Source: Roseburia sp. (GTDB taxonomy: Bacteria; Bacillota; Clostridia; Lachnospirales; Lachnospiraceae). From it: 39,255 nt of DNA. Shown here piece by piece: positions 16,901-24,704 of this stretch; the stretch's first letter is position 1; every line of letters starts with the position of its first letter. The position numbers and the translations under genes were made by a program. Under the pieces are notes generated by a model. That model was not told the origin of the DNA, searched no databases, and saw only the letters and a program-made list of their open reading frames with translations. The stretch lies in the NCBI GenBank assembly GCA_023664725.1, contig JAMPFA010000016.1, positions 1 to 39,255 on the forward strand, in the 5' to 3' direction.

Positions 16901-18069
16901 TATCCCATAAAAGCAGAAACAACATTGCTCAATACTTTTATTGGTTTTAATTGTTCTCTTTTTGTTCCATTTCCTATTTCTCCTAAAACATTACTTCCCC
17001 AACAATATAAGTCTCCATTAGATGTTATTGCACTGCTATATTCGTATCCCATTGAAATAGAAATCACATCATCCAATACTTTTACTGGCATTGTTTGAAT
17101 TCTGTGATTTTCTCCATTTCCCACTTGTCCCTGCCAATTATCTCCCCAGCAGTACAACTCCCTGTCTAATGTAATTGCAGCTCTAGGCCCAAAAGAATTT
17201 GCAAAAGAAATAACATTACTTAATATTTTTGTTGGAGTTAATTGATTCTCCCTTGTTCCATTTCCCACTTGACCTTTGCCATTATATCCCCAACAGTATA
17301 AATCGTTGTTTAATGTTATGGCACTACTATATGAAGCAGATTTTACATTACCTAAAACTTTTACTGGCGTTAATTGGTTTTCCTTTGTTCCATTTCCCAC
17401 TTGACCATTGCCGTTACATCCCCAACAATATAAATCTCCATTAGAGGTTATTGCACTAGAACATTTATTTTCGGATGAAACAAAAACAACATCACTTAAT
17501 ATCTTCATTGGCTCTAATTGATTTTCGACTGTTCCATTACCTATTTGTCCGCAATCATTCTCTCCCCAACAATACAAATCTCCATTGGAGGTTATTGCAC
17601 CACAATAGTCCCCATCTATTGAAATAGAAATAACATCACTTAATACTTTTACAGGTGTTACTTGTGTCTTTGTTGTTCCATTTCCCACTTGACCATTAAT
17701 ATTCTCTCCCCAACAGTATAAATCCCCATTGGAGGTTATTGCGGCAAAAAGATACGATTCTGTTGCAAAAAAATTAACATCACTTAATAACTTAAAGGGA
17801 GTATCATAGTTTGGCTCGCCCAAGCTCTGACCCCAAAAATATAAGTCTCCATTGGGTGCAATTATTCCGTAAGAATTAAAACCTCTTATAATTTGCCCTC
17901 TATTGTTAGATATATATGTAACATTATTCAATGAACATTCAATTCTAGAGTTCTCTTCAAAATTCTCTGACAACATTTCTTCTGCTAATCCATCTATATT
18001 TGAAACTGTAAATATAATAATTATCATTAAAAAAGATACTATTACCTGCCAAATCCTTTTTCTTTTCAT
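13918..18069 (-). CDS. secreted RCC1-repeat / class 3 lipase / LRR protein
   Basis: This 1383-residue precursor begins with a signal peptide. The frame opens at 18129, but MKRKRIWQ at 18069 has AGGAG and leads straight into the hydrophobic segment. Nine RCC1-type repeats (about residues 70-475), each with LYCWG and GQVGNGT, should form a beta-propeller. A bacterial Ig-like stretch (about 515-595) is followed by a lipase class 3-like alpha/beta hydrolase, with ARGTQGG near 701 and GHSLGG at 754-759, where S756 is the nucleophile. Two CxxCG modules, a small beta domain shared with the PPC protein, and a C-terminal BspA-type LRR complete it. The last residues, VPKGKVKAYKKLLQSKGL, resemble the end of the CHAP protein. 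It probably binds and hydrolyses a lipid or ester outside the cell. Confidence 0.82.
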   Translation of the reverse strand: MKRKRIWQVIVSFLMIIIIFTVSNIDGLAEEMLSENFEENSRIECSLNNVTYISNNRGQIIRGFNSYGIIAPNGDLYFWGQSLGEPNYDTPFKLLSDVNFFATESYLFAAITSNGDLYCWGENINGQVGNGTTKTQVTPVKVLSDVISISIDGDYCGAITSNGDLYCWGENDCGQIGNGTVENQLEPMKILSDVVFVSSENKCSSAITSNGDLYCWGCNGNGQVGNGTKENQLTPVKVLGNVKSASYSSAITLNNDLYCWGYNGKGQVGNGTRENQLTPTKILSNVISFANSFGPRAAITLDRELYCWGDNWQGQVGNGENHRIQTMPVKVLDDVISISMGYEYSSAITSNGDLYCWGSNVLGEIGNGTKREQLKPIKVLSNVVSAFMGYDYRPHSGAITSNGDLYCWGTNDDGQVGNGTTEIQLTPVKILSDVITVSVDDTCNCAITFNGDVYCWGDAVGGQVGNGTTEDQLTPIKIMNLGNLNSGNLNGETAGNISCPKEKQIAAQTKDKLSVELIASSEQEVTTLIKNLTVSSNDESICKVNLGDYFKDIETPSHAYFDIELTGVNPGETDIIISTGTDVTAKCHITVTSENLSGKTLATFQEKDLSANISIDWDLDSLIHIGDRNKSLALEGLLLSQDTYFGEDAVAERMISFGLLDKKDDICHYEDTSTNTGYCAFAGVRTIRIGNEDYNIITAVARGTQGGPEWLGNLMYAGGFFKYRGDDFCTLIKYALDKRKIDINDSHNRFFITGHSLGGTMSSYLGNKLMTEGVVASQIACYTYASPFNCTKPSDKRTNAHIYNYIGKKDLVPTVGQATNYVDAGWLDIKGALPGMQRYGNDIPMGYGDKFLNTYSELYGGQEWKYDYDDDNWRDGSTAGNITHLGSALLSGDGGVFHHLSTYLAQLLMDENYHAPIQEDVLTVAVFCPVDVYVNDANGNVAASVVDNTVVNEGDENVIIAVMEDAKFITLKKEGNYTVDFVGTDTGTMSYTVADKSSDEMYKVFTNVALEKNKRMKSMIGSKTEVPDVQLLVCDKEGAVVAEVMEDGQEIDKISHQHTWAKEKITRKPTCTRSGKKLLTCEVCGETKTETIPKASHTPITDKASDPTYVVPGKTEGTHCAVCGAILTPQQEIPVLGIKRYLSDNVRAKIKLSFTTADYTGKPICPEVKAAFDGATLTPDVDYQVSYKNNVNIGTGTVVVTGIGKYMGSDECNFTITIKKGKTYKAEKGLYKTLNEKEAAFCGITDTKMQKVKIPASVVIGGKKFRVTAIEDNALKGTNITSVSIGANVKTIGNKVFYGCKKLKKIIIPSKVKAIGEKAFYNCKNLKRITLNTTKLTQNTVGNKAFAKISKKAVVKVPKGKVKAYKKLLQSKGLSKKATVQKN
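16660..17830 (-). repeat. in-gene tandem repeats coding for the RCC1 propeller
   Basis: The DNA repeats about every 130-150 bases, with conserved phrases such as CCCCAACAGTATAAATC and CCATTTCCCACTTGACC on the plus strand. They encode the RCC1 units. Repeats this similar can expand or shrink by recombination. They are not a CRISPR array, because spacers are coding and in frame. Confidence 0.8.
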
Positions 18070-18378
18070 ACTATTTTCTCCTATATATTTCTGTTGAAAA
18101 TATTCTTTCATAAATAAATAATATTGCATTGTATTACTATTACAAAGAACTGGATTTCATAGCCCGGCGAATTGGAAAAGTTTTAATTAATTCGTTTCAA
18201 GCATCTTACTTTTACCATCCTCTATTACCTTCATTTTCTCTTTAACACCTTCTCCTTAATTTATTTATCGTCATAGTATTGCATAAACTTAATCGCTATC
18301 AGCTAATTTTTTACAACTATTGATAATGTTTAGATTTTAAAAATCTTGTTACAATAATTTCTATAATGGAGGATTGCT
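18070..18378. other. intergenic region between RCC1-lipase and XRE genes
   Basis: This 309-base AT-rich spacer holds the divergent upstream regions of both genes. A short open stretch on the minus strand (stop at 18187-18189) reads KEKMKVIEDGKSKMLETN, which looks protein-like but has no convincing start; it could be a remnant. The palindrome at 18332-18346 is listed separately. Confidence 0.5.
18332..18346. promoter_or_regulatory. candidate operator palindrome upstream of the XRE gene
   Basis: AGATTTT-A-AAAATCT is a perfect 7-bp dyad just upstream of TACAAT (18350-18355), a possible -10 for the gene at 18379. XRE repressors often bind such sites in their own promoters. Confidence 0.4.
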
Positions 18379-18705
18379 ATGAAAGATAATCTCGTAAAAA
18401 CCGAAATTGGACAACGAATCCGGCAGTTACGGCTTTTAAGCGACCTGACCCAGGCGGAATTTGCCGAGGCAATTGATATTTCCATAAACTTTCTGTCTGA
18501 AATTGAAAACGGGAAAAAAGGGGTGTCTGGGGACACCCTGGCAAAAATATGCCGATGTTTAAACACATCTGCTGATTTTATTTTATTTGGGAAACAGGAA
18601 AAACGGATTTCATTTTTGGAATCTGCAAATGCTCTTTCCATTGAAGAACTGGAAACTACCATCCGCTATTTGCAGGCATTGATTGAAATGAAAAAGATTT
18701 TATGA
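18379..18705 (+). CDS. XRE-family HTH transcriptional regulator
   Basis: The 108-residue protein has a Cro/C1-type helix-turn-helix at residues about 8-62: IGQRIRQLRLLSDLTQAEFA, then ISINFLSEIENGKKGVSGDT, then LAKICRCLNTSADFILFG. A short C-terminal helix (SIEELETTIRYLQALIEM) may serve dimerisation. ATG at 18379 has GGAGG nine bases upstream. It converges on the AbiE pair with a 15-base gap. It may be a lone regulator or part of the mobile defence patch. Confidence 0.9.
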   Translation: MKDNLVKTEIGQRIRQLRLLSDLTQAEFAEAIDISINFLSEIENGKKGVSGDTLAKICRCLNTSADFILFGKQEKRISFLESANALSIEELETTIRYLQALIEMKKIL

Positions 18706-18720
18706 AAAAGTACAAGACCT

Positions 18721-19635
18721 CTATCTTTTAAACAAATTACTTGTTGCAAGTTTTCGCATCTGTCCTACCACATCCTCATAAGACACAATATCCCCTACAA
18801 AATAACTTGTTATAGCCTGATAATCTTCCTTATAAAAGGAATTATCACAAAATTCTAAAATTACTGCGGGCACATCCACTGTATTTTGAGCCGATGGACA
18901 TATCTGCATCCTGGAACGATGTTCTCTTACTTCTTTTACCAATGCAGCTAATTTATCATCAAATTTTATCAACGGCGTCAATTTGTAAATATCATACAAA
19001 TGACGGGAACAACGCTTAGATTTCCCTTGAAGATAGTAATCACATAAAGCAAACACTTTATCAATATAGGTTCGTTCCAACGACTGTAAATTCATTAAAA
19101 ACTTCCCCAGGGAAAACTGCTGTATCAAATCAACCCTTCCTTTTTTCACCAGATAATCCCCGATATAATTGCCGATTTCAACCGTCTGTATGGGAAACGA
19201 ATAAGAACCCAATGCCATTTCCAGCTTTACATACTGCGGCATCCTGTCATCCTGTAAGTCAAATACTGATTCATAGGTATATAGATAAGCATTATAATCT
19301 CTATCACTCTGCGTCTCTCCCCAGTTTGCAATCGGCATCCCAAGCTCTTCACTAATTCCTTTTAAAACAACATTTTTTAACTTTTTTCTCCTGCTCTCTC
19401 CAATATGTTCATTAAAAGTAATATCAATATCTTCTGAAAAACGGTCTATTACATGAAAACCTTTTGACAAGGAAGTTCCCCCCTTAAAAACAGAATTTTC
19501 AAGCTGTTTAGAAAGCAATCTTAAAATTAACGTTATATAATAATCCTTTTCTATTACTGCAGGTGTTCTGCCATTCATGCCGACTACCTGTTCAATAACA
19601 TTCTTAAATGTTTCCCTATCTCTATGCAGATACAT
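18721..19635 (-). CDS. abiEii: AbiEii/AbiGii-family nucleotidyltransferase toxin
   Basis: The 304-residue protein carries the AbiEii signature: VIEKDYYITLIL (28-39), VFKGGTSLSKG (49-59) and the metal-binding SEDIDIT with D69 and D71. AbiEii proteins are nucleotidyltransferase-fold toxins of type IV toxin-antitoxin systems; characterised relatives modify tRNA or bind GTP. Here the start ATG at 19635 has GGGGGTG at six bases and overlaps the end of the antitoxin gene by 14 bases, the usual translational coupling. All catalytic motifs are present, so it is probably intact. Confidence 0.9.
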   Translation of the reverse strand: MYLHRDRETFKNVIEQVVGMNGRTPAVIEKDYYITLILRLLSKQLENSVFKGGTSLSKGFHVIDRFSEDIDITFNEHIGESRRKKLKNVVLKGISEELGMPIANWGETQSDRDYNAYLYTYESVFDLQDDRMPQYVKLEMALGSYSFPIQTVEIGNYIGDYLVKKGRVDLIQQFSLGKFLMNLQSLERTYIDKVFALCDYYLQGKSKRCSRHLYDIYKLTPLIKFDDKLAALVKEVREHRSRMQICPSAQNTVDVPAVILEFCDNSFYKEDYQAITSYFVGDIVSYEDVVGQMRKLATSNLFKR

Positions 19636-20245
19636 ATTTCACCCCCGACTCATAAATTGCCTTATATATTTTTAATGGATAATTTACAAGAAACCTGTCC
19701 ACAATTGTTTTTGTAAGGGCATGTTTTTCCGCATAATCTGTCAGAATCCTCCCGCAAACTTCCGGTTCCTCCTCTGCACACTTCTCCAAATCTTTCAGAC
19801 AATCCAAAAACTGCAGAACAGCAACATTTTCCTCCGTAATCTTCACTGCAGGCCGTCTCAAAATATACTTTCGTTCTTTTATCTTCAATTCCCGAACCAG
19901 CGCTGGTGCAAAATTGCTGGTAATCTCCTCTGTATAAGGCACCTGCGTGGACAAGCCCATACGGTTTGCCAAAGTATACCCAGAATAGTATCCCACTCTT
20001 CTTCCCCTGCGCCTGACATATTTATGAAAAGCAACCGTATCGGCGGTTAAAGACATTTTTTCTCCCAAAATATCTGTCTTAGGAAAATAATAGATTCCTG
20101 ATTCAAACCGGCACAGAACACCGTCGTCTGTAAGTTTTTTCAAATAATAGCGAAGATTTTCATCTGACATACCTGGAATCATAATATCTCCAGTAAAAAT
20201 CGGCTCGCCTAGCCCATAATTTTTAATTAAATACTCATACAGCAT
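19622..20245 (-). CDS. abiEi: AbiEi-family antitoxin/transcriptional regulator
   Basis: The 207-residue protein precedes and overlaps the toxin gene. Its N-terminal part (about 5-60) is a winged-helix-like region, with GDIMIPGMSDENLRYYLKKL and then GVLCRFESGIYYFP. The middle, including YYSGYTLANRMGLSTQ, matches the body of AbiEi-type antitoxins. AbiEi proteins repress their own operon and counter the toxin without binding it. The frame opens at 20263, but the GGAGG lies between that codon and the ATG at 20245, which is therefore the start. An inverted repeat upstream (20264-20282) is a likely operator. Confidence 0.88.
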   Translation of the reverse strand: MLYEYLIKNYGLGEPIFTGDIMIPGMSDENLRYYLKKLTDDGVLCRFESGIYYFPKTDILGEKMSLTADTVAFHKYVRRRGRRVGYYSGYTLANRMGLSTQVPYTEEITSNFAPALVRELKIKERKYILRRPAVKITEENVAVLQFLDCLKDLEKCAEEEPEVCGRILTDYAEKHALTKTIVDRFLVNYPLKIYKAIYESGVKYVSA

Positions 20246-20263
20246 CGTATTATCCTCCTGCAT

Positions 20264-20282
20264 AGTAAATTAATATTTTACT
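20264..20282. promoter_or_regulatory. candidate AbiEi operator
   Basis: AGTAAA (20264-20269) and TTTACT (20277-20282) form a dyad 19 bases upstream of the antitoxin start. AbiEi antitoxins in other bacteria autorepress through inverted repeats in the promoter; the assignment here is by analogy. Confidence 0.4.
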
Positions 20283-20418
20283 TATTGTTAGTATATTCTA
20301 AATTTAATATCCCGTCAAGGAAATAAAGTTATTACCAACACAGTATGATTTTTGGCACAATATATGGTATACTCTTAAATAGAAACCACAGACTACTTCC
20401 TATAAAAAGAGGTATCAC

Positions 20419-22115
20419 ATGGCAGAAAAATCCAGACTTCCTATGGGAATGGAAGATTTTGAACGGATTCGCAGGGACGGTTTTTACTATGTTGACAAGA
20501 CAGCGATGATAAAAGACCTTTTGGAGCATATGGCATATGTGAATCTCTTCACACGGCCAAGGCGTTTTGGAAAAACCCTGAATATGAGTATGTTAAAACA
20601 CTTTTTTGAAATTGGAAGTGACAGAGCCCTGTTTGACGGCCTGGAAATTTCCGGCGAAAAAGAACTCTGTGAAGAATATATGAGAAAGTTCCCAGTTATC
20701 TCCATAAGCTTAAAAAATGTGGAAGGCGATACCTTTGACAAGGCCCTGAAAAAGCTGCGATTCATCATAGGCAATGAGGCCCACCGCTTTTCTTTTCTTG
20801 CAGAAAGCGGCAGATTAACAGAATCAGAACGGCTGCAGTTTTCCAAATTGACGGCGTTGGATGACAACGGCGAATTTGCCATGTCGGAGGAACTTCTGGA
20901 AGACAGTTGATTTCTGTTGTCCAGATTTCTTCAAAAACATTATGGACAAAAAACGATTATTCTCATAGATGAGTATGACGTTCCCCTCGACAAGGCTTAC
21001 CAATGGGGCTATTACGATGCGATGGCCGTATTGATCAGAACGCTTTTTGACCAGGCGTTAAAGACAAACGACAGCCTGTATTTTGCAGCGCTTACCGGAT
21101 GCCTCAGAATTTCCAGGGAAAGCATTTTTACCGGTTTTAACAACTTCAATGTGTACACGGTGAAAGATGCCGCATATAAGGAATATTTTGGTTTTTCAGA
21201 CAGAGAAGTCGTAGGATTGCTGGAATACTATGGATTTATGGATAAATATGAGGCCGTAAAGGAGTGGTATGACGGTTACCGCTTTGGCAGTCTGAATATT
21301 TATTGTCCCTGGGATGTTATAAGCTACTGCCATGCCCTGAAGATGACAGATGGCCTAAGCCCACAGAATTACTGGGTAAACACAAGCATAACAGCATTAT
21401 CAAAAAATTTGTGGAAAGGGCAAAATCCTCCACAAGAAACGAAATTGAATTGCTGTTAAACGGCGGCAGTATAAAAAAACAGATACGCCAGGAATTGACC
21501 TACCGGGATTTAGACTCTAAAACGGACAATTTATGGAGCCTGCTGTTTGCAACAGGCTACCTGACACAAGCCGGGGAATCAGACGACAAATGGACAAAGC
21601 TTGTCATTCCAAACAGGGAGATACGCTGGATTTTCACGGAACAGATACAGGAATGGTTTGAGGAGGAAACCTCAAAAAACAGTGAAATGCTGGAAGATTT
21701 TTGTCGTGGATTCCAGGAAAATAATGTAACCCTCATTGAAAAAAATTTCAATGCCTACCTGAAAAAAACCATCAGCATCCGGGATACGAATACCAAAAAG
21801 GAAATGAAAGAAAATTTTTATCACGGCATTTTGCTGGGACTGTTGGGAAATATGGATGGATGGGATATAAAGTCTAATGCCGAATCCGGAGAAGGATACT
21901 GTGACATCAGCATAGAAATTGAAAATAAGGATATCGGCATTATCATTGAACTCAAATATGCCGAACACGCCTCTTTTGATGCAAGCTGCCAGGAGGCATT
22001 GAAACAGATTGAGGATAAAAATTACCAGGAGCCCCTGTTGGAGGACGGCATGAAAACCATTTACCGATATGGCATCGCATGTTATAAAAAACGCTGTAAG
22101 GTAGTTTCAGGGTAA
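20419..22115 (+). pseudogene. broken AAA-ATPase-like / PD-(D/E)XK nuclease gene
   Basis: The locus encodes a member of the common gut family with an N-terminal AAA-ATPase-like domain (MGMEDFERIRRDGFYYVDKT, then TRPRRFGKTLNMSML as the P-loop) and a C-terminal PD-(D/E)XK nuclease domain (YCDISIEI and IIIELKYAEH). Two lesions break it. An in-frame TGA at 20908-20910 splits the ATPase part; translation in the same frame afterwards gives FLLSRFLQKHYGQKTIILID, so this is a nonsense change. Near 21387 the frame shifts, consistent with loss of one base: WVNTS continues as HNSIIKKFVERA in the other frame. The rest to 22115 is intact. The start ATG has AGAGG. The family's role is unclear; it is often found near mobile and defence genes. 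Confidence 0.85.
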
Positions 22116-22173
22116 TCATAGAAAGTGTAAAGATATCACAAAATGATTCCCGCCGACGTATTGGAGCTCTTAC

Positions 22174-22208
22174 AGTAAAAAGGCAGGTTTTTCTTCTGCC
22201 TTTTTACT
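22174..22208. terminator. bidirectional terminator
   Basis: AGTAAAAAGGCAG (22174-22186) pairs perfectly with CTGCCTTTTTACT (22196-22208). It lies between the converging broken AAA gene and cwlD and covers the cwlD stop codon. The T-rich arms could stop transcription both ways. Confidence 0.65.
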
Positions 22209-22899
22209 CCCCGCTCTCACTCAAATACTGCATAATCCCCATATGTATCGCCCACGCCACCTGATTCTGATACTCATCTGTGCATAATTTTTCCGCTTCA
22301 TTCCAGTTAGAGAGGAATCCACATTCCACAATTACCGTCGGCGTAGGGGTTTTCTTCAAAAGATAATAACTGTCATTGGCTTTTTCTGTCCTCTGTTTTC
22401 CTGGTTCAAGCCGGGAAATCATGCTGCTCTGTATCTTTTTTGCCAAGGCCTCCCCCTCTTTGGACTGCTTGTAATAAAACACCTGCGCCCCGTTCACATA
22501 CTCCTCCGGGTAGCTGTTCTGGTGGATGCTCACCGTAAAAATCGGCATTGTCTCCGTGATAATGTTGCACCGGTTTCGCATATCCTCCACCTTCATATTC
22601 CTGGAACCCGGCTGATACAGCCCTTCCGTGGTGGTTCTCGTCATTACCACCACATAACCCTGGCTTTCCAGCAAAACCTTCAGCTTTTTGGCAATGGAAA
22701 GGTTGATGTCCTTTTCCAGAGCATTGTTGATGCCGATTTTTCCCGGATCATCCCCACCGTGCCCCGCATCAATTACAATACACTTTTGATTTATCGTCTT
22801 TGCTTCTGCCCCTGTAAAGATAACTCCTTCCCGCCTCGAAAGCAATGCCACAGAAAGTAGTATAATTATCGCCATGATCAACTCAATTTTTTTCTTCAA
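22204..22899 (-). CDS. cwlD: N-acetylmuramoyl-L-alanine amidase, CwlD-like
   Basis: The 231-residue protein has an N-terminal membrane/signal segment (about 5-21) and an Amidase_3 domain: IDAGHGGDDPG with zinc ligand H47, E63 in ALEKDIN, H126 in SIHQNS and the catalytic E192 in VECGFLSN. Length and the single anchor fit CwlD, which removes stem peptides so that muramic delta-lactam can form in spore cortex. It also fits a general cell-wall amidase. The start is TTG at 22899 with GGAG seven bases upstream. Its presence suggests an endospore former. Confidence 0.85.
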   Translation of the reverse strand: MKKKIELIMAIIILLSVALLSRREGVIFTGAEAKTINQKCIVIDAGHGGDDPGKIGINNALEKDINLSIAKKLKVLLESQGYVVVMTRTTTEGLYQPGSRNMKVEDMRNRCNIITETMPIFTVSIHQNSYPEEYVNGAQVFYYKQSKEGEALAKKIQSSMISRLEPGKQRTEKANDSYYLLKKTPTPTVIVECGFLSNWNEAEKLCTDEYQNQVAWAIHMGIMQYLSESGE

Positions 22900-22973
22900 A
22901 TCCCTGCTCCACAGATTCCTTACTCTACCATATGAAGCTCTGGCATGTTCTAATTCCTGTAATCTTTACGAAA

Positions 22974-23624
22974 TCATCCTTTTTTTCCATCTAAAAAATC
23001 CCAGTAATTCCTCATGCTGTACTCATAATAAGCCACGGCCGCTCTCTGTTTTAACAGAGTCATATCCGATATCTCCTTTTTAAACATCTGCATAAAATTC
23101 CTTCTGTCATGCAACCCCATCTCCCCCGTTCCCATGGGAAGAGAGGACAATCCGCCATTTTTATCCACTCCAGCGTAGGCTTCCAAAGCCCGCATTTCCA
23201 CCAAAGTAGCATTGGTAGGATTAATATCATTTATTCTTATCCTCTTTTCAAACTCATCTCCGTTCTCATCCACTCCTTTGGCAACCATAATCGGATCCTC
23301 TTCTGTTGTATCTTCCGCCCACTTAATATAAAAAGATAATCCTGTTCCATTTCCGCCGGAATAAAGGGTATCCTCATCCCCCATATATACCATGTATGTT
23401 TTAGGCACATTACCAGTCTCTTGTGTCGGTTTTTCTTCGTCTTCCCGGTCTTCTCCTTTTTTCTGTGCCTCCTCCGGAGAGATCTCCTTCCTTTTCGCTT
23501 CATCTGGTCTCTTTGCCTGAAAACCTTTCAAATCTCCTTTACTCCCCGGCTTTTGGCCTCTTCTGTGTACGTCTGAAAATCCATAATTTTCATAACCATT
23601 TTTCCCTATTCCCAAAACACTCAT
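22974..23624 (-). CDS. conserved Lachnospiraceae hypothetical protein
   Basis: The 216-residue protein starts MSVLGIGKNGYENY, has a long charged low-complexity region (about 20-70, rich in Lys, Glu, Arg and Gln), and a folded C-terminal part with MVYMGDEDTLYSGGNGTG, LVEMRALEAYAGVDKNGG and MGLHDRRNFMQMFKKEIS. I recall this C-terminal pattern from many Lachnospiraceae genomes, always of unknown function. No signal peptide is seen. The frame opens at 23660, but GGGAGG lies just before the ATG at 23624, which is preferred. It lies upstream of cwlD on the same strand and may be cotranscribed. Confidence 0.7.
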   Translation of the reverse strand: MSVLGIGKNGYENYGFSDVHRRGQKPGSKGDLKGFQAKRPDEAKRKEISPEEAQKKGEDREDEEKPTQETGNVPKTYMVYMGDEDTLYSGGNGTGLSFYIKWAEDTTEEDPIMVAKGVDENGDEFEKRIRINDINPTNATLVEMRALEAYAGVDKNGGLSSLPMGTGEMGLHDRRNFMQMFKKEISDMTLLKQRAAVAYYEYSMRNYWDFLDGKKG

Positions 23625-23734
23625 CCTAAAATCCTCCCATAAACAATTTTTTCCTGCCATTACCTGATTCTATTTTCTCTTCTATAAATAATACGAGCTA
23701 CCCTTCCAAAAAGTTTCATACAAAGTATCTATGC

Positions 23735-23763
23735 TTGACAAATTTTTCCAAAACTATTATTGT
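23735..23763 (+). promoter_or_regulatory. sigma-A promoter for the ABC transporter operon
   Basis: A perfect TTGACA (23735-23740) and a weaker TATTGT (23758-23763) are 17 bases apart, about 32 bases before the ATG at 23796. Confidence 0.55.
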
Positions 23764-23795
23764 ATTATTACAGTCGTACAAAAATGGAGGACATT

Positions 23796-24704
23796 ATGAA
23801 ACTGGAAATAAAGAATATGGAAAAGAGCTTTGGAGAAAAGGAAGTCTTAAAAGGAATTTCCTTTTCCGCCGACAGCGGGGAGGCCTTTGGCCTTCTGGGG
23901 CGGAACGGCGCAGGCAAAACCACCACCATCCGCATTTTGATGGACGTGTTTCCCGCCAACGCCGGGGAGATTTTGATTGACGGATCCCCCATAGACTATG
24001 AGAAGATGAAAATCGGCTACCTGCCGGAGGAGCGGGGGCTGTACCCCAAAAAGAAGATTATCGAGCAGCTGGTGTACTTTGCCACCCTCCACGGCATGGG
24101 CAAAAAGGAGGCCACGGCGACGGCAGACTACTGGTTAGACCGTCTGGATATGGCTCAGTACAAAAACAAGCGTCTGGACACCTTATCCAAGGGGAACCAG
24201 CAGAAAATCCAGCTGATCACCGCCCTTGCCCACAACCCCCAGATTGTGATTTTGGACGAGCCTTTTTCCGGCCTTGACCCGGTAAACGCCATGCTGCTAA
24301 AGGATGTGGTGAAGGAGGAGATCGCAAAAGGAAAAATCGTCCTCTTTTCCAGCCATCAGATGAATTACATTGAAGAGTTCTGCAACAAAATCGCTATATT
24401 AAATGAGGGAAAAATTGTCTTGCAGGGCAAAATTCATGATATTAAGCATGACTACACCAGAGATAAACTGGTTGTCCGCTCTGAACAGAATAAAGACATC
24501 CTCTCTGAGCTGGGGGACTGCTGCAGCCAGACAGAGGCCGGAGAGCTTCTGATCCAACTGGACTCCCCTGACAAAAAGCAGGAGGTCATGCAGTATCTCA
24601 CAAGGCAGTATGACATAGACGAAATCAAAGTTTTTGAACCCTCTTTAAATGATATTTTTGTGGAATACACCGGAGGAGAAGAGACGGGAGGAGAGCAGAA
24701 ATGA
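23796..24704 (+). CDS. ABC transporter ATP-binding protein (NatA/ABC-2 type)
   Basis: The 302-residue protein has Walker A GRNGAGKT (35-42), the signature LSKGNQQK (130-137), Walker B VILDEP with E155, and SSHQM for the H-loop. The C-terminal 80 residues (DKLVVRSEQNKDIL to FVEYTGG) match the DUF4162 tail of NatA/YhaQ-type ABC-2 exporters. The frame opens at 23760, but GGAGG sits just upstream of the ATG at 23796. It overlaps the permease gene by four bases (ATGA), indicating translational coupling. The exported substrate is not evident; relatives export sodium, drugs or peptides. Confidence 0.92.
   Translation: MKLEIKNMEKSFGEKEVLKGISFSADSGEAFGLLGRNGAGKTTTIRILMDVFPANAGEILIDGSPIDYEKMKIGYLPEERGLYPKKKIIEQLVYFATLHGMGKKEATATADYWLDRLDMAQYKNKRLDTLSKGNQQKIQLITALAHNPQIVILDEPFSGLDPVNAMLLKDVVKEEIAKGKIVLFSSHQMNYIEEFCNKIAILNEGKIVLQGKIHDIKHDYTRDKLVVRSEQNKDILSELGDCCSQTEAGELLIQLDSPDKKQEVMQYLTRQYDIDEIKVFEPSLNDIFVEYTGGEETGGEQK

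Noticed and set aside
16660..17830. Regularly spaced DNA repeats that could suggest a CRISPR array
   Set aside because: Repeats and the DNA between them are one continuous reading frame coding for RCC1 units.
18187..18250. Short protein-like minus-strand frame KEKMKVIEDGKSKMLETN
   Set aside because: Fifteen to twenty-one codons with no good start or ribosome binding site; noted only as a possible remnant.
20908..20910. In-frame TGA as a possible selenocysteine codon
   Set aside because: No downstream selenocysteine-insertion hairpin is evident, the family has no catalytic selenocysteine there, and a second lesion follows in the same gene.
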